Part shown: piece by piece, positions 7,223-14,220 of the stretch
Layout: each line of letters starts with the position of its first letter
Numbering within the stretch: position 1 is the first letter of the stretch
NCBI GenBank assembly: GCA_022614805.1
Contig: JAKEHY010000007.1
Span: 1-35,544, forward strand
DNA from: Candidatus Zixiibacteriota bacterium
GTDB lineage: Bacteria > Zixibacteria > MSB-5A5 > DSPP01
Length of the DNA: 35,544 nucleotides
Direction: 5' to 3'
The notes under the pieces: model-generated
Databases searched by the model: none
Told to the model about the DNA's origin: nothing
The model's input: only the letters and a program-made list of their open reading frames with translations
Program-made: the position numbers and the translations under genes

Positions 7223-8638
7223 ATGCGTTTTGGATTTGCGGGATTTCAAAAATTTCGGCGGCGGAGCGAAGCGTTCGGCTGGGCCGCTTTTTTGTTTTTG
7301 GTTTTAGGTTTCGGCTGCGGCAAAAAGCAAGCGACCCAGCCGGACCCGGCCGGTACGCCAACGGAACCGGAGGCCGCCGGTCTTGTGAGTTTCGAACGCC
7401 CCACTCCCGCAAGCGAGTTCGATTCCGAAGTCCCGCTCGCCTGGTTTGGTCTGGTCAACCGGCTGGCCGCTTCCGAACGGCTCACTCCGCCGGCCGCCTC
7501 CCGCATCCTCGGCTATTCCGGAGTGACCTTATACGAAGCGGTGGTGGGTGGAATGCCCGGTTACCGTTCTCTGGCGGGGCAGATTAACAACGTGCGCTTC
7601 GTTCCTCAAGCGCACGGCAACCTGCACTGGCCCACGGTGGCCAACAACGCCTTGGCGGTTCTTTTTAAAGGAATGTTTGAAAGCCGCGCGGAAGTTGTCC
7701 AAGCCGACCTCGATTCGTTAAAGGAACACTTCAATGACGAATTCAAAGCGGAACTTTCAAGAGAGCTTTTTAATCGTTCCGCCCTGCACGGCAAGCTGGT
7801 GGGAGCGGCGATTTTGGCCCAGTCCCGCCGGGACGGATACTTCGAGTTCCGCAACTGCGCCTACACGCCTCCCACGGGGCCCGGTTTGTGGGTGCCGACA
7901 CCGCCCGCTTTCGCACCGGCACTGGAACCCTGTTGGGGGGAGTTGCGCCCCTTCGTTTTGAGAAGCGGGGAAGTATGCAACCCCGGGCCGCCTACGGCCT
8001 ATTCGGAAGACCCGGCCTCCCCTTTCTTTCTCGAAGCCAAGGAAGTGTACGATGTCGGAAATAATTTGACCGATGAACAAAAGACCATCGCCTTCTTCTG
8101 GGCCGACGGCGCCGGGACTTTGACTCCGCCGGGACATTCTTTTTCGATTTTAAATCAGATTATCCGGGAGAAAAATTTGAAGCTGGACGCGGCGGCCGAA
8201 GCGTATGCCAAACTCGGAATGGCGGAAGCAGATGCATTCATCTCCTGCTGGAATACCAAATTCCGCTACAACCTGCTCCGTCCGATAACCTGCATCCGGG
8301 ATTTGATTGACCCGAACTGGACAAGTTTCATCGTCACGCCCCCCTTCCCGGAATACACCTCCGGCCATTCGGTGCAATCGGGCGCGGCGGCCCAGGTTTT
8401 GACGGACCTCTTCGGCGACGTCCCTTTTACCGACCACACCCACGACGGGAGCGGTCTTTCTCCCCGGTCGTTTGACTCCTTTTTTGCTGCCGCCGAAGAA
8501 GCGGCCATCTCCCGGCTTTACGGCGGGATTCATTACCGCCCCGCCATCGAGCTGGGCATCGAGCAGGGGAAATGCATCGGCGTCAAGGTGAGCGCGCTCC
8601 GTTTCAAAGGCCGAGGGCATTCCTTGGCAGAGCATTAA
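7223..8638 (+). CDS. Vanadium-dependent haloperoxidase/PAP2-family lipoprotein
   Basis: 471 residues. GGGAG stands 5 bases before the ATG. A hydrophobic stretch ends in LGFGC (Cys32), a probable lipoprotein signal with Gly rather than Leu at -3. The catalytic pocket of the vanadium haloperoxidase/acid phosphatase superfamily is complete: K and R of KFRYNLLRP (about residues 346-353), SGH of PEYTSGHS (about 379-381), and R...HYRP..G of SRLYGGIHYRP (about 431-440). These residues bind vanadate or phosphate in an all-helical bundle. The length and the KFRYNLLRP spacing resemble the vanadium haloperoxidase-like group more than short PAP2 phosphatases, but halide oxidation versus phosphatase activity cannot be decided from sequence. 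It is divergent from the Crp/Fnr gene with about 200 bases between them, so joint regulation is plausible. Confidence 0.88.
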   Translation: MRFGFAGFQKFRRRSEAFGWAAFLFLVLGFGCGKKQATQPDPAGTPTEPEAAGLVSFERPTPASEFDSEVPLAWFGLVNRLAASERLTPPAASRILGYSGVTLYEAVVGGMPGYRSLAGQINNVRFVPQAHGNLHWPTVANNALAVLFKGMFESRAEVVQADLDSLKEHFNDEFKAELSRELFNRSALHGKLVGAAILAQSRRDGYFEFRNCAYTPPTGPGLWVPTPPAFAPALEPCWGELRPFVLRSGEVCNPGPPTAYSEDPASPFFLEAKEVYDVGNNLTDEQKTIAFFWADGAGTLTPPGHSFSILNQIIREKNLKLDAAAEAYAKLGMAEADAFISCWNTKFRYNLLRPITCIRDLIDPNWTSFIVTPPFPEYTSGHSVQSGAAAQVLTDLFGDVPFTDHTHDGSGLSPRSFDSFFAAAEEAAISRLYGGIHYRPAIELGIEQGKCIGVKVSALRFKGRGHSLAEH

Positions 8639-8661
8639 ACGAGCATCCGGCCAAAAAATAA

Positions 8662-8896
8662 ATGGAAGACTGAAGTCTTCCGCCACCGCCAAATACGTTT
8701 AGGTAGCGGAGGTCAAAAGACCTCCATCCTCACATATTGGAAACTCGTTTCAAATTTGGCGTTATCTGCCGCTGCCAAAATGGAAACCTAAAGGTTTCCG
8801 CTGCCCTAAAAAACCTTTGGGCGTAGCGGCTTGTCCCGACTTGTTCCGAGCATAGCCGAGGAAGCATAGTCGAGGGGAGGTCAAAAGACCTCCATT
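8662..8896. repeat. GTAGCGGA-type hairpin pairs, one with a doubled type I module
   Basis: No gene is visible from 8639 to about 9068. 8662-8730 holds two inverted hairpins (ATGGAAGACTGAAGTCTTCC and GTAGCGGAGGTCAAAAGACC, ending TCCAT). 8779-8896 repeats the pattern, but GTAGCGG and AGGTC are now separated by 8830-8877. That insert is a type I module (CTTGTCCCGA ... TAGTCGAGG) containing a second complete 22-nt copy at 8840-8861 (CTTGTTCCGAGC...CCGAGG). The uninterrupted form lies about 100 bases away in the same window. Confidence 0.75.
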
Positions 8897-9068
8897 TCTC
8901 TGCAAACCGTTTCAGGCGGCCTTAAATCGGGAATTTCAACGGCTCTTTCAACCCTATGTAATGCAATTGATTATTCCGCATTTTTTTGAGTCCATTTCAG
9001 GCACGAAGGTTGCGAAAGAGGAGCTTGGAGGGAGCGGCCCGGCTGGTCGGGCATTGGAAAGGAAAATT

Positions 9069-9173
9069 ATGACCGCACGTGAACACCGCAAAAACCTCCT
9101 TCTTCTGGCCGCCGCCATTATCGCGGGGGTGCTTCTTTTGTTGGCGGACAAGGCCGAAGCCTTTTGGCGGTAA
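9069..9173 (+). CDS. Possible 34-residue single-pass membrane protein
   Basis: ATG at 9069 with GGAAAGG 6 bases upstream. The product has a basic start (TAREHRKN), one hydrophobic segment (LLLLAAAIIAGVLLLLA) and a short tail DKAEAFWR. An upstream ATG at 8961 is in frame but without a ribosome site or plausible N-terminus. No family is recognised. It could be a small membrane peptide or a remnant signal sequence. Confidence 0.35.
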   Translation: MTAREHRKNLLLLAAAIIAGVLLLLADKAEAFWR

Positions 9174-9354
9174 GCCCGCTTTCCGGCTGCGCCAGACCTC
9201 GAATTTACTGATTGCCAAAAGCTTGTAACAGTATGACAAAAGTCATTTGACTCTGAAAAAAAAATCATAAATTAATAAACGAGCGGGGAAGTTTTGAAGT
9301 ATAACTTGGTTGCAGGTCTTGGTGGAAAGACCAAAGTTAAACAAAGGAGGTGCT

Positions 9355-9813
9355 ATGCGTAACTTGCTTTTCGTGGGGCTCCTGTCCGCGGCGTTTGCCG
9401 CTTTCGGTTGCAGCTCCAACCCCGCCGGTAACATAAGCGGTCCCGCTTCCTCGGAGACGTCAAGCGAAGCTGCTGCCACCGGGCTTTACCTGCCGTCCCC
9501 GGTTCCAGACGGCGTGCCGGCCGGCGCTCAGGCCTTTTTCGGGCAAATTTCAGATTTGAGCGCCAGCGGCTTTACCCTGACCAGCCAGAGCGGGGAGAGC
9601 TTTGACATACTGGTCACGCCCGAAACCCAGGTCCTTCTTCTGGGTACTTTCTCCACAGATTTGAGCGAACTGGAGGATGGTTTGTGGGTCACCGCCTACG
9701 CACAAGTGAGAGGGATGCCCGGTGCTGCGCCCCTTACGGCAGCCGTTATCGTGGTTCCCGCCGCCAACACCTATTCCAAAGGGAATTTCGGGGACCCGGT
9801 GGTAGCGCCTTAA
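9355..9813 (+). CDS. Lipoprotein with DUF5666-like domain
   Basis: 152 residues from the ATG at 9355, chosen because AAAGGAGG lies 6 bases before it. The signal peptide ends FAAFGCSSNP, with Cys19 the probable lipidated residue. Residues about 60-145 (GQISDLSASGFTLTS, SFDILVTPETQVLL, LEDGLWVTAYAQV, LTAAVIVV) follow the pattern of small OB-like DUF5666 domains: a short beta-barrel with a regulated 'threshold value' loop. Location in the outer membrane or periplasm is inferred; function is unknown. The leader contains a hairpin (GGTCTT-GGTGGA-AAGACC). A strong terminator follows, and a shorter gene with the same N-terminus lies next (9948). Confidence 0.75.
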   Translation: MRNLLFVGLLSAAFAAFGCSSNPAGNISGPASSETSSEAAATGLYLPSPVPDGVPAGAQAFFGQISDLSASGFTLTSQSGESFDILVTPETQVLLLGTFSTDLSELEDGLWVTAYAQVRGMPGAAPLTAAVIVVPAANTYSKGNFGDPVVAP

Positions 9814-9864
9814 TTCAAGTTCGTGCTGGCTGGAAGCAACAGGCGAACCAGCCAATCACTTATG

Positions 9865-9898
9865 ACCCCGGTCATTGCTCCAACGGCCGGGGTTTTTT
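9865..9898 (+). terminator. Rho-independent terminator
   Basis: ACCCCGG / CCGGGGT stem followed by TTTTTT, 52 bases after the DUF5666-like lipoprotein stop. Confidence 0.85.
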
Positions 9899-9947
9899 AG
9901 CGTATAAAAAGTTGGTTAACGATAGGAGTGACGCAAAAGGAGGTTGT

Positions 9948-10166
9948 ATGCGTAAGCTCGTGATTTTGGGAGGGGCCGTTCTAACATTCACCGTTTTCGG
10001 CTGCGGTTCCAACCCGGCCAGCAGGATTGCCGGGCCGTCCCCGAAGGCGGCTCCTGCGCTTGCCCTTCCACCCCCGGTCAATCTTCCCTTCGACCCGACC
10101 GACGAGATTATCGGGCCGCCCAAGTACATCGAACTGGATGGATTGGAACCGGTGGCGGAGCGCTGA
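9948..10166 (+). CDS. Small lipoprotein, paralogous N-terminus
   Basis: 72 residues; AAAGGAGG precedes the ATG at 9948 by 6 bases. The signal peptide ends TVFGCGSNPA with Cys19 as probable lipid site. The start (MRK..., FGC.SNPA..I.GP) mirrors that of the gene at 9355, but the DUF5666-like domain is absent and only a Pro-rich tail of about 40 residues remains (ALALPPPVNLPFDPTDEIIG). It may be a shortened duplicate or an independent small lipoprotein. It has its own ribosome site and terminator, which argues that it is expressed. Confidence 0.65.
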   Translation: MRKLVILGGAVLTFTVFGCGSNPASRIAGPSPKAAPALALPPPVNLPFDPTDEIIGPPKYIELDGLEPVAER

Positions 10167-10235
10167 TAGGGAAGTTTGAACGGCCGCGTCCGCTTGCGGG
10201 ATTAAAAGTATCTTAATTGACCGAAGTGAAGAAGG

Positions 10236-10264
10236 CTCCTTTCCAAACGGAAGGGAGTTTTTTT
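10236..10264 (+). terminator. Rho-independent terminator
   Basis: CTCCTTTCC / GGAAGGGAG with a 4-base loop (one G-T pair) followed by seven T. It ends the 9948 lipoprotein gene and lies against the 3' end of the convergent gene at 10266. Confidence 0.8.
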
Positions 10265-10265
10265 G

Positions 10266-10547
10266 TCATTCCTCTTTTTTCAATCCGGGAAGCGTTTGCA
10301 GAATCTCCAAAGCCTCGCCGATTCTGGCGACGGCGGCCTCGATGGATGCGAGGGCGGGCAAAAGCTTTCCTTGCGGGTCTTTGATTTTCCCCGAGGTAAC
10401 CGCCAGTTTGGCCAGCTGCGCTTTCCCCAAAATGGTGGCGGTGGCGTTGTTCAACTGGTGGGTGAACTGGCCGACGATTTCATCCGCGCCCTCGGATGCT
10501 TCTTCCCCTGAACCGGAGCCGAACAGTCCGGGAAAACTTTCGTCCAT
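10266..10547 (-). CDS. Orphan histidine-kinase DHp-like protein
   Basis: 93 residues from the ATG at 10547. Upstream in-frame codons are translated repeat DNA (10596-10732) and were excluded. Residues about 25-85 (VGQFTHQLNNATATILGKAQ ... SIEAAVARIGEALEILQTL) match the two-helix DHp domain of sensor kinases, where the H-box is usually HELNNPLA.ILG and the second helix is RI..IL..L. The phospho-accepting His and following Asn pair are present. No sensor domain precedes it, no HATPase domain follows, and it ends in KKEE before a terminator. It could be a phosphorelay/dimerisation adaptor or the remnant of a kinase cut at its 5' side by the repeat array. No good ribosome site is seen (GGGAGGG is about 20 bases upstream). 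Confidence 0.55.
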   Translation of the reverse strand: MDESFPGLFGSGSGEEASEGADEIVGQFTHQLNNATATILGKAQLAKLAVTSGKIKDPQGKLLPALASIEAAVARIGEALEILQTLPGLKKEE

Positions 10548-10595
10548 GGTACAGGTATCGGAAAAATTCCCTCCCCCTTGAACCGATGCGCCCAA

Positions 10596-10732
10596 ACCCG
10601 GCGTTTTTGCGGCATTAAAATGCCGCCTACGGAGGGGGTTCTCTTCATTCGTAGGCCGGGTTTCCCTGGCCGTCCGTACGGACGACTCGGGCAGGCAACC
10701 CGGCGTTCTTGCGGCATTAAAATGCCGCCTAC
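10596..10732. repeat. REP-like pairs, left flank of the RAYT gene
   Basis: 10596-10630 is a partial unit ending GCGGCATTAAAATGCCGCCTAC. After the 20-nt spacer 10631-10650, 10651-10732 is a full unit: GTAGGCCGGGTTT hairpin arm, then AACCCGGC, then GCGGCATTAAAATGCCGC and CTAC. Each unit is two inverted hairpins with GTAG at each outer foot, as in classical REP pairs. The first hairpin carries a 31-nt type II module at 10665-10695 (CCTGGCCGT-CCGTACGG-ACG, then ACTCGGGCAGG). Confidence 0.85.
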
Positions 10733-10761
10733 GAGTGGGAGCCATTCGATTGGCAAAAAAA

Positions 10762-11217
10762 TCAAGCAATTGGGTCGACCAATTCAGACCGGTGGGCTGA
10801 CGAATACGGATATTCTTCCGGTTCCTTCGATAAACCGGCCGTGACCGGATTATACAGGACGTACTGAACCTTCCTTTGGAAATCCCCCTCGTCCCTTATG
10901 GCGTGTTCATAATATCGCTCCTGCCAAACCGGTCCGGAGGCTTTGAGAGATTGGTTTATCAACCGGGCCGATTTGCCTTTCAGTTTTTTCATAATCCCGG
11001 GAAGGGACAATTCGTTTGGTTTTATAATCAGATGCAAATGGTCAGGCATAATCACGAAGGCATATATTTCACAAGATTGGCATTCGCGCAGCTCCTTTAG
11101 GACCGAAAGTAAAATTTCGGTGAGCGAGCCGTTCAGAAACAGCTCTTGGCGGCCGCGGGTGGTAGTGGTGATGAAATACACCAGCTCTTCTTCAATGATA
11201 TGCTTGAGCCTTGCCAT
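10762..11217 (-). CDS. REP-associated tyrosine transposase (RAYT, TnpA-REP type)
   Basis: 151 residues from the ATG at 11217; earlier in-frame codons are translated repeat sequence. It belongs to the Y1/HUH single-strand transposase superfamily: the metal-binding HUH motif is MPDHLHLI (about residues 55-65), and the catalytic Tyr is expected in WQERYYEHAIRD (about 110-122), followed by the usual YVLYNPVTAGL and YPYSS. Known RAYTs cut single-stranded REP DNA next to GTAG-type tetranucleotides and are thought to spread REP sequences. Here the gene is bracketed within about 35 bases on each side by paired hairpins whose feet are GTAG/CTAC. Length is normal for the family and no frameshift is seen, so the enzyme may be active. 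Confidence 0.92.
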   Translation of the reverse strand: MARLKHIIEEELVYFITTTTRGRQELFLNGSLTEILLSVLKELRECQSCEIYAFVIMPDHLHLIIKPNELSLPGIMKKLKGKSARLINQSLKASGPVWQERYYEHAIRDEGDFQRKVQYVLYNPVTAGLSKEPEEYPYSSAHRSELVDPIA

Positions 11218-11235
11218 TATTATAGAATCCTGCTC

Positions 11236-11390
11236 GTAGGCCGGGTTTCCCTGGCCGTAGCCAGAGGCTACGACTCGGGCAGGCAACCCGGCGTCTTTGC
11301 GGCATTAAAATGCCGCCTACGGAGGGGGTTCTCTTCATTCGTAGGCCGGGTTTCAACCCGGCGTTTTTGCGGCATTAAAATGCCGCCTAC
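11236..11390. repeat. REP-like pairs, right flank of the RAYT gene
   Basis: 11236-11320 is a full GTAGGCCGGG...GCCGCCTAC unit with a 34-nt type II module at 11250-11283. The spacer 11321-11340 is identical to the left-flank spacer (GGAGGGGGTTCTCTTCATTC). 11341-11390 is the same unit without the module (GTAGGCCGGGTTTCAACCC, then GGC, GCGGCATTAAAATGCCGCC, TAC). Left and right flanks are therefore near-copies of one composite array. Confidence 0.88.
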
Positions 11391-11401
11391 GAGATTCTCC
11401 G

Positions 11402-14017
11402 CTATTCTTCTTTCACCCGCAACTCTTCCAAGGCCCGTACCAGGCGGGTGTCCGGAAAACGGGAAAGGCGCTCGAAGTTGAAGCCGATGGCTTCCGGCGC
11501 CACCGGCAGCCGGTATTGCTTGCGGCGGTTGTTTTCGATTTCAAAGCGCCGTCCGAGCACCTTCTCCAATTCCTTCTTCAACCGAAAAACAAAACGCCCC
11601 TGCCCCTCTTTTTTCTCGAAGGCATATATGGAAATCCATCCCTCCGGGGCGGTGAAACGCCCCTTCGCCAGGCAGAAAAGATAGTAAAAAAGCTTGGCCG
11701 GAAGAAAAACGTCCGTTCCGTGGACTTTGGCCAGAAAACGGTTTTTGGCCTCTTCCCCGTCAAGATAAACCGAGTACTCCGGCGGCTTTTCTGGCGGCCG
11801 GACGAAGACGAGCCTCTGCTTCGGCTTCACCCCCAAAAGCCGCGCCTTTTGAAAAACGGCCGTGCCGGTCTCAACGCCGAAAAACTCCACAAGCCTTTCC
11901 TGCCCCAAGGCGGCGGCATCTTCGGCTTCGATAAAACCGAAATCGGAAAGCCGGTGAAACTGGTCCCGAAACAAAAACTCGGCAAAGGCGAAAACCAAAT
12001 TTCGCAGCCGGAAGGGCACTCCGTAGCGGGCCTTGAAAGCCAAGGCATCGAGGCGCTCCTCCCAATCGGACGGCAAAGCCAGAAAACGGGCCAAATCCCG
12101 CGCCGTTTCCAGAACCCACGAAGTCCCCTCCGCCCAGAGAAGCAAATCCCCCGCCCCGGCCCGGTATTTCGCTTCAATTTCCCGCAAGGGAATCTTCGAT
12201 TTCCAGTCCTCGAAAAGGGAAAGAAAAAAGAGGGTGCGGGCCGGAAAGGCGAGCCCGGCGGAGACGGAGGCCTCGGCCGCCTCCTCCCAGTTTCCGGAAG
12301 CGGTGGATACCGGCGCGGCACCAGTTGTGGGCATACGGTGACTCCCTTTCAGGGCGGAAAACCGCCCGGCCGCATCGGAAAGTTCGTCCAAAGAATAAAT
12401 CAAATCGAACAGCCGGTCGGCGGAGAGCTCGGTTGCGGTGCTCAAAAAATCGTAGAGCAGGCAGTAACTTTCCACCGAAAATCCGGAAGAAGCCGCCAGC
12501 TTTCCGAGGGGGGTGGGGAAAAACTTCCCCCGCTGGTTTTTCAAAAAGCCGACCGCTTCCAGTTCCCCCGTAATTTCTGAAAGCCGCGCCCCTTCCAGCC
12601 GGCTTTTCGGTTTTTTGAGATAAGTTTTTGAAATTTCATCGGCAGAGGAAACCGCCCCGGAGCTGACTAAATCCAGAACCAGCTCGAGAGTCAGTTCGGA
12701 GGCCGGCAGTTCCGCCCCCCGCTGCCCCCGCAAAACGTAGCGCTGCCAGAAAAGCTCCTTTTCGAGGGGGGAACGGGCGATTAAGATGGCCTTGCCTTCT
12801 TTTTCGAGTCCGAGCCGACCCGCCCGCCCGGCCATGTTTTCATATTCGATGAGTGAAATCGGCTGGGAAATCCATTCGCCCGAGGCCGGCCCTTTCTCAA
12901 ATTTTTCCGAATCGACGAAAACCGTCCCCGCCGGCAGATTCACCCCCCATGCCAGAGTCGAAGTGGCCGCGACCACGCGGATTTCCCCGGAGCGGAAGGC
13001 CTCCTCCACGGCGCGGCGCAAAGGAAAAAGCAAATCGGCGTGGTGAAAGGCGACTCCCCCTTCCAGAACCCGCCAGAGCCGTTCGGCCGAGTTGGAAAAA
13101 AGTCCGGTTTTGATTTTCCCCTTCGCGTTGGAGGCCGGCGGCAATCCGAGGCGGCCCGCCAGCCGCAAGGACAGTTCCTCGCACTCTTTTTTGCTTTTGC
13201 GGAAAACCAGAATCTGCTCCCCTTCGGCCGCCTTTTTTTCTATCGATTTGAGCCAGAGTTCCTCATCCGAAAGTTGTTCCACCTCCGGCCAGCTCTCCTC
13301 TTCCTCTCCGCTTCCGGCGAAGAGTTTGAGCCGCCCTTCCGCCAAAACCCCGCGCTTGAGCGGAACGGGACGGTGGGTGTCCTCCACGTAGCCGCACAAA
13401 AGCCAGCGGGCCAGTTCGGAAAAGTTGGCGACACCGGCGGAGAGAACCACAAGCTGCGGTTTTTTGGGACTTGTCCCGAGCGAAGTCGAGGGATAGGCGA
13501 GATATTTGAAAAAGATTTTTTCCAGAACTTTTCCGCGTTCGGCATCGAGCAGCAATTGGCCTTCATCGACAACCAAGAGTCCCAAAGTCGAAAGAATGTC
13601 CAATTTGCGCACTAATAGTTGATTCAGTTTTTCGTAGATGACCACCGCCAAATCGAAATTCCCTTCCGCCAGAAGGGAATCGGATTGCGGGTGGTCGCGG
13701 GTGGAGAGCAGAACCCGCACCCCCAAATCGGCGTAGCGTTTTTTGAAAGTCGCAACCTTCTCCTCCGCCAGCGCTTTCAACGGCACGGCAAAAATCGTTT
13801 TTTTCCGTTCCTCGATAGCTTTGAGGAACGCCAGCTCGGCCAGAAAGGTTTTTCCGGCGGAAGGGGGGGCCGAAACCCACAGCCGTCGCCCGGCAAAAAG
13901 CCCCTCTTCCAAAACCACACGGGATTGCAAGGGGAGCAAATTCTCCCCCTGTTCTGTTTTGACCCGCTCAAGGAATTGAGGCAAAAGACCGTAACGACCC
14001 AAATCGGAAAGCTTCAT
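11402..14017 (-). CDS. Ski2-like DExH helicase with C-terminal winged-helix-like region
   Basis: 871 residues. Superfamily 2 motifs in order: Q-like LPLQ (28-31), Walker A APPSAGKT (50-57), PLKAL (79-83), motif II VVDEGQ (149-154, DEGQ in place of DEAH/DExH), motif III SAG (193-195), GVAFHHADL (321-329), motif V TSTLAWGVNLPAG (352-364), motif VI MAGRAGRLG (395-403). This order and the HHADL and WGVNLPA motifs are those of Hel308/Ski2 helicases, which unwind DNA or RNA with 3'-5' polarity. Residues about 765-860 (VFLPAKLFYYLFCLAKG ... IENNRRKQYRLPV) look like the winged helix of OmpR-type regulators, which is not usual for Hel308. A type I repeat module encodes residues 176-183 (PSTSLGTS). The gene stands alone between repeats. 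Its substrate is unknown. Confidence 0.85.
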   Translation of the reverse strand: MKLSDLGRYGLLPQFLERVKTEQGENLLPLQSRVVLEEGLFAGRRLWVSAPPSAGKTFLAELAFLKAIEERKKTIFAVPLKALAEEKVATFKKRYADLGVRVLLSTRDHPQSDSLLAEGNFDLAVVIYEKLNQLLVRKLDILSTLGLLVVDEGQLLLDAERGKVLEKIFFKYLAYPSTSLGTSPKKPQLVVLSAGVANFSELARWLLCGYVEDTHRPVPLKRGVLAEGRLKLFAGSGEEEESWPEVEQLSDEELWLKSIEKKAAEGEQILVFRKSKKECEELSLRLAGRLGLPPASNAKGKIKTGLFSNSAERLWRVLEGGVAFHHADLLFPLRRAVEEAFRSGEIRVVAATSTLAWGVNLPAGTVFVDSEKFEKGPASGEWISQPISLIEYENMAGRAGRLGLEKEGKAILIARSPLEKELFWQRYVLRGQRGAELPASELTLELVLDLVSSGAVSSADEISKTYLKKPKSRLEGARLSEITGELEAVGFLKNQRGKFFPTPLGKLAASSGFSVESYCLLYDFLSTATELSADRLFDLIYSLDELSDAAGRFSALKGSHRMPTTGAAPVSTASGNWEEAAEASVSAGLAFPARTLFFLSLFEDWKSKIPLREIEAKYRAGAGDLLLWAEGTSWVLETARDLARFLALPSDWEERLDALAFKARYGVPFRLRNLVFAFAEFLFRDQFHRLSDFGFIEAEDAAALGQERLVEFFGVETGTAVFQKARLLGVKPKQRLVFVRPPEKPPEYSVYLDGEEAKNRFLAKVHGTDVFLPAKLFYYLFCLAKGRFTAPEGWISIYAFEKKEGQGRFVFRLKKELEKVLGRRFEIENNRRKQYRLPVAPEAIGFNFERLSRFPDTRLVRALEELRVKEE
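13470..13491. repeat. Type I module inside the helicase gene
   Basis: The 22-nt core CTTGTCCCGAGC/GAAGTCGAGG lies within the coding sequence, antisense to the gene, and is read as PSTSLGTS just before the strand carrying motif III. The frame is kept. The same core occurs between genes and in two surface-protein genes. Confidence 0.8.
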
Positions 14018-14051
14018 ACTGGTTGGAATATAAAAAATTCGTTTGAAAAAT

Positions 14052-14112
14052 GTAGGGACGAGGTTTCCTCGCCCGGGTGTGGGGGGACAGGGCGGGGAAA
14101 CCCCGCCCGTAC
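14052..14112. repeat. GTAGGG hairpin pair upstream of the helicase
   Basis: GTAGGGACGAGGTTTCCTCG and GGCGGGGAAACCCCGCC hairpins ending CCGTAC, 35 bases before the helicase ATG. A diverged member of the GTAGGGGC family. Confidence 0.65.
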
Positions 14113-14123
14113 AATTTCACAAA

Positions 14124-14200
14124 AAAACAGGGGCGGGTTTCCCTCGACTTTCCTCGTCTGCGCTCGGAACAAGTCGCTCGGGATAAACCAACCCGCTCGG
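14124..14200 (-). terminator. Terminator hairpin with a doubled type I module in its loop
   Basis: Read on the minus strand: GAGCGGGTTGG, a long insert, AAACCCGCCCCTG, then TTTTTTT. The insert (14141-14189) is a type I module (TTTATCCCGAGCGA ... AAAGTCGAGG) with an inner 22-nt copy at 14152-14173. The same terminator stem without insert is at 16563-16596. It follows the 14221-16263 gene. Confidence 0.6.
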
Positions 14201-14220
14201 GCCAACCCTTCCAGATTGAT

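Noticed and set aside
10548-10769. N-terminal extension of the DHp-like protein
   Set aside because: The extra 74 codons are translated REP repeats, without a ribosome site.
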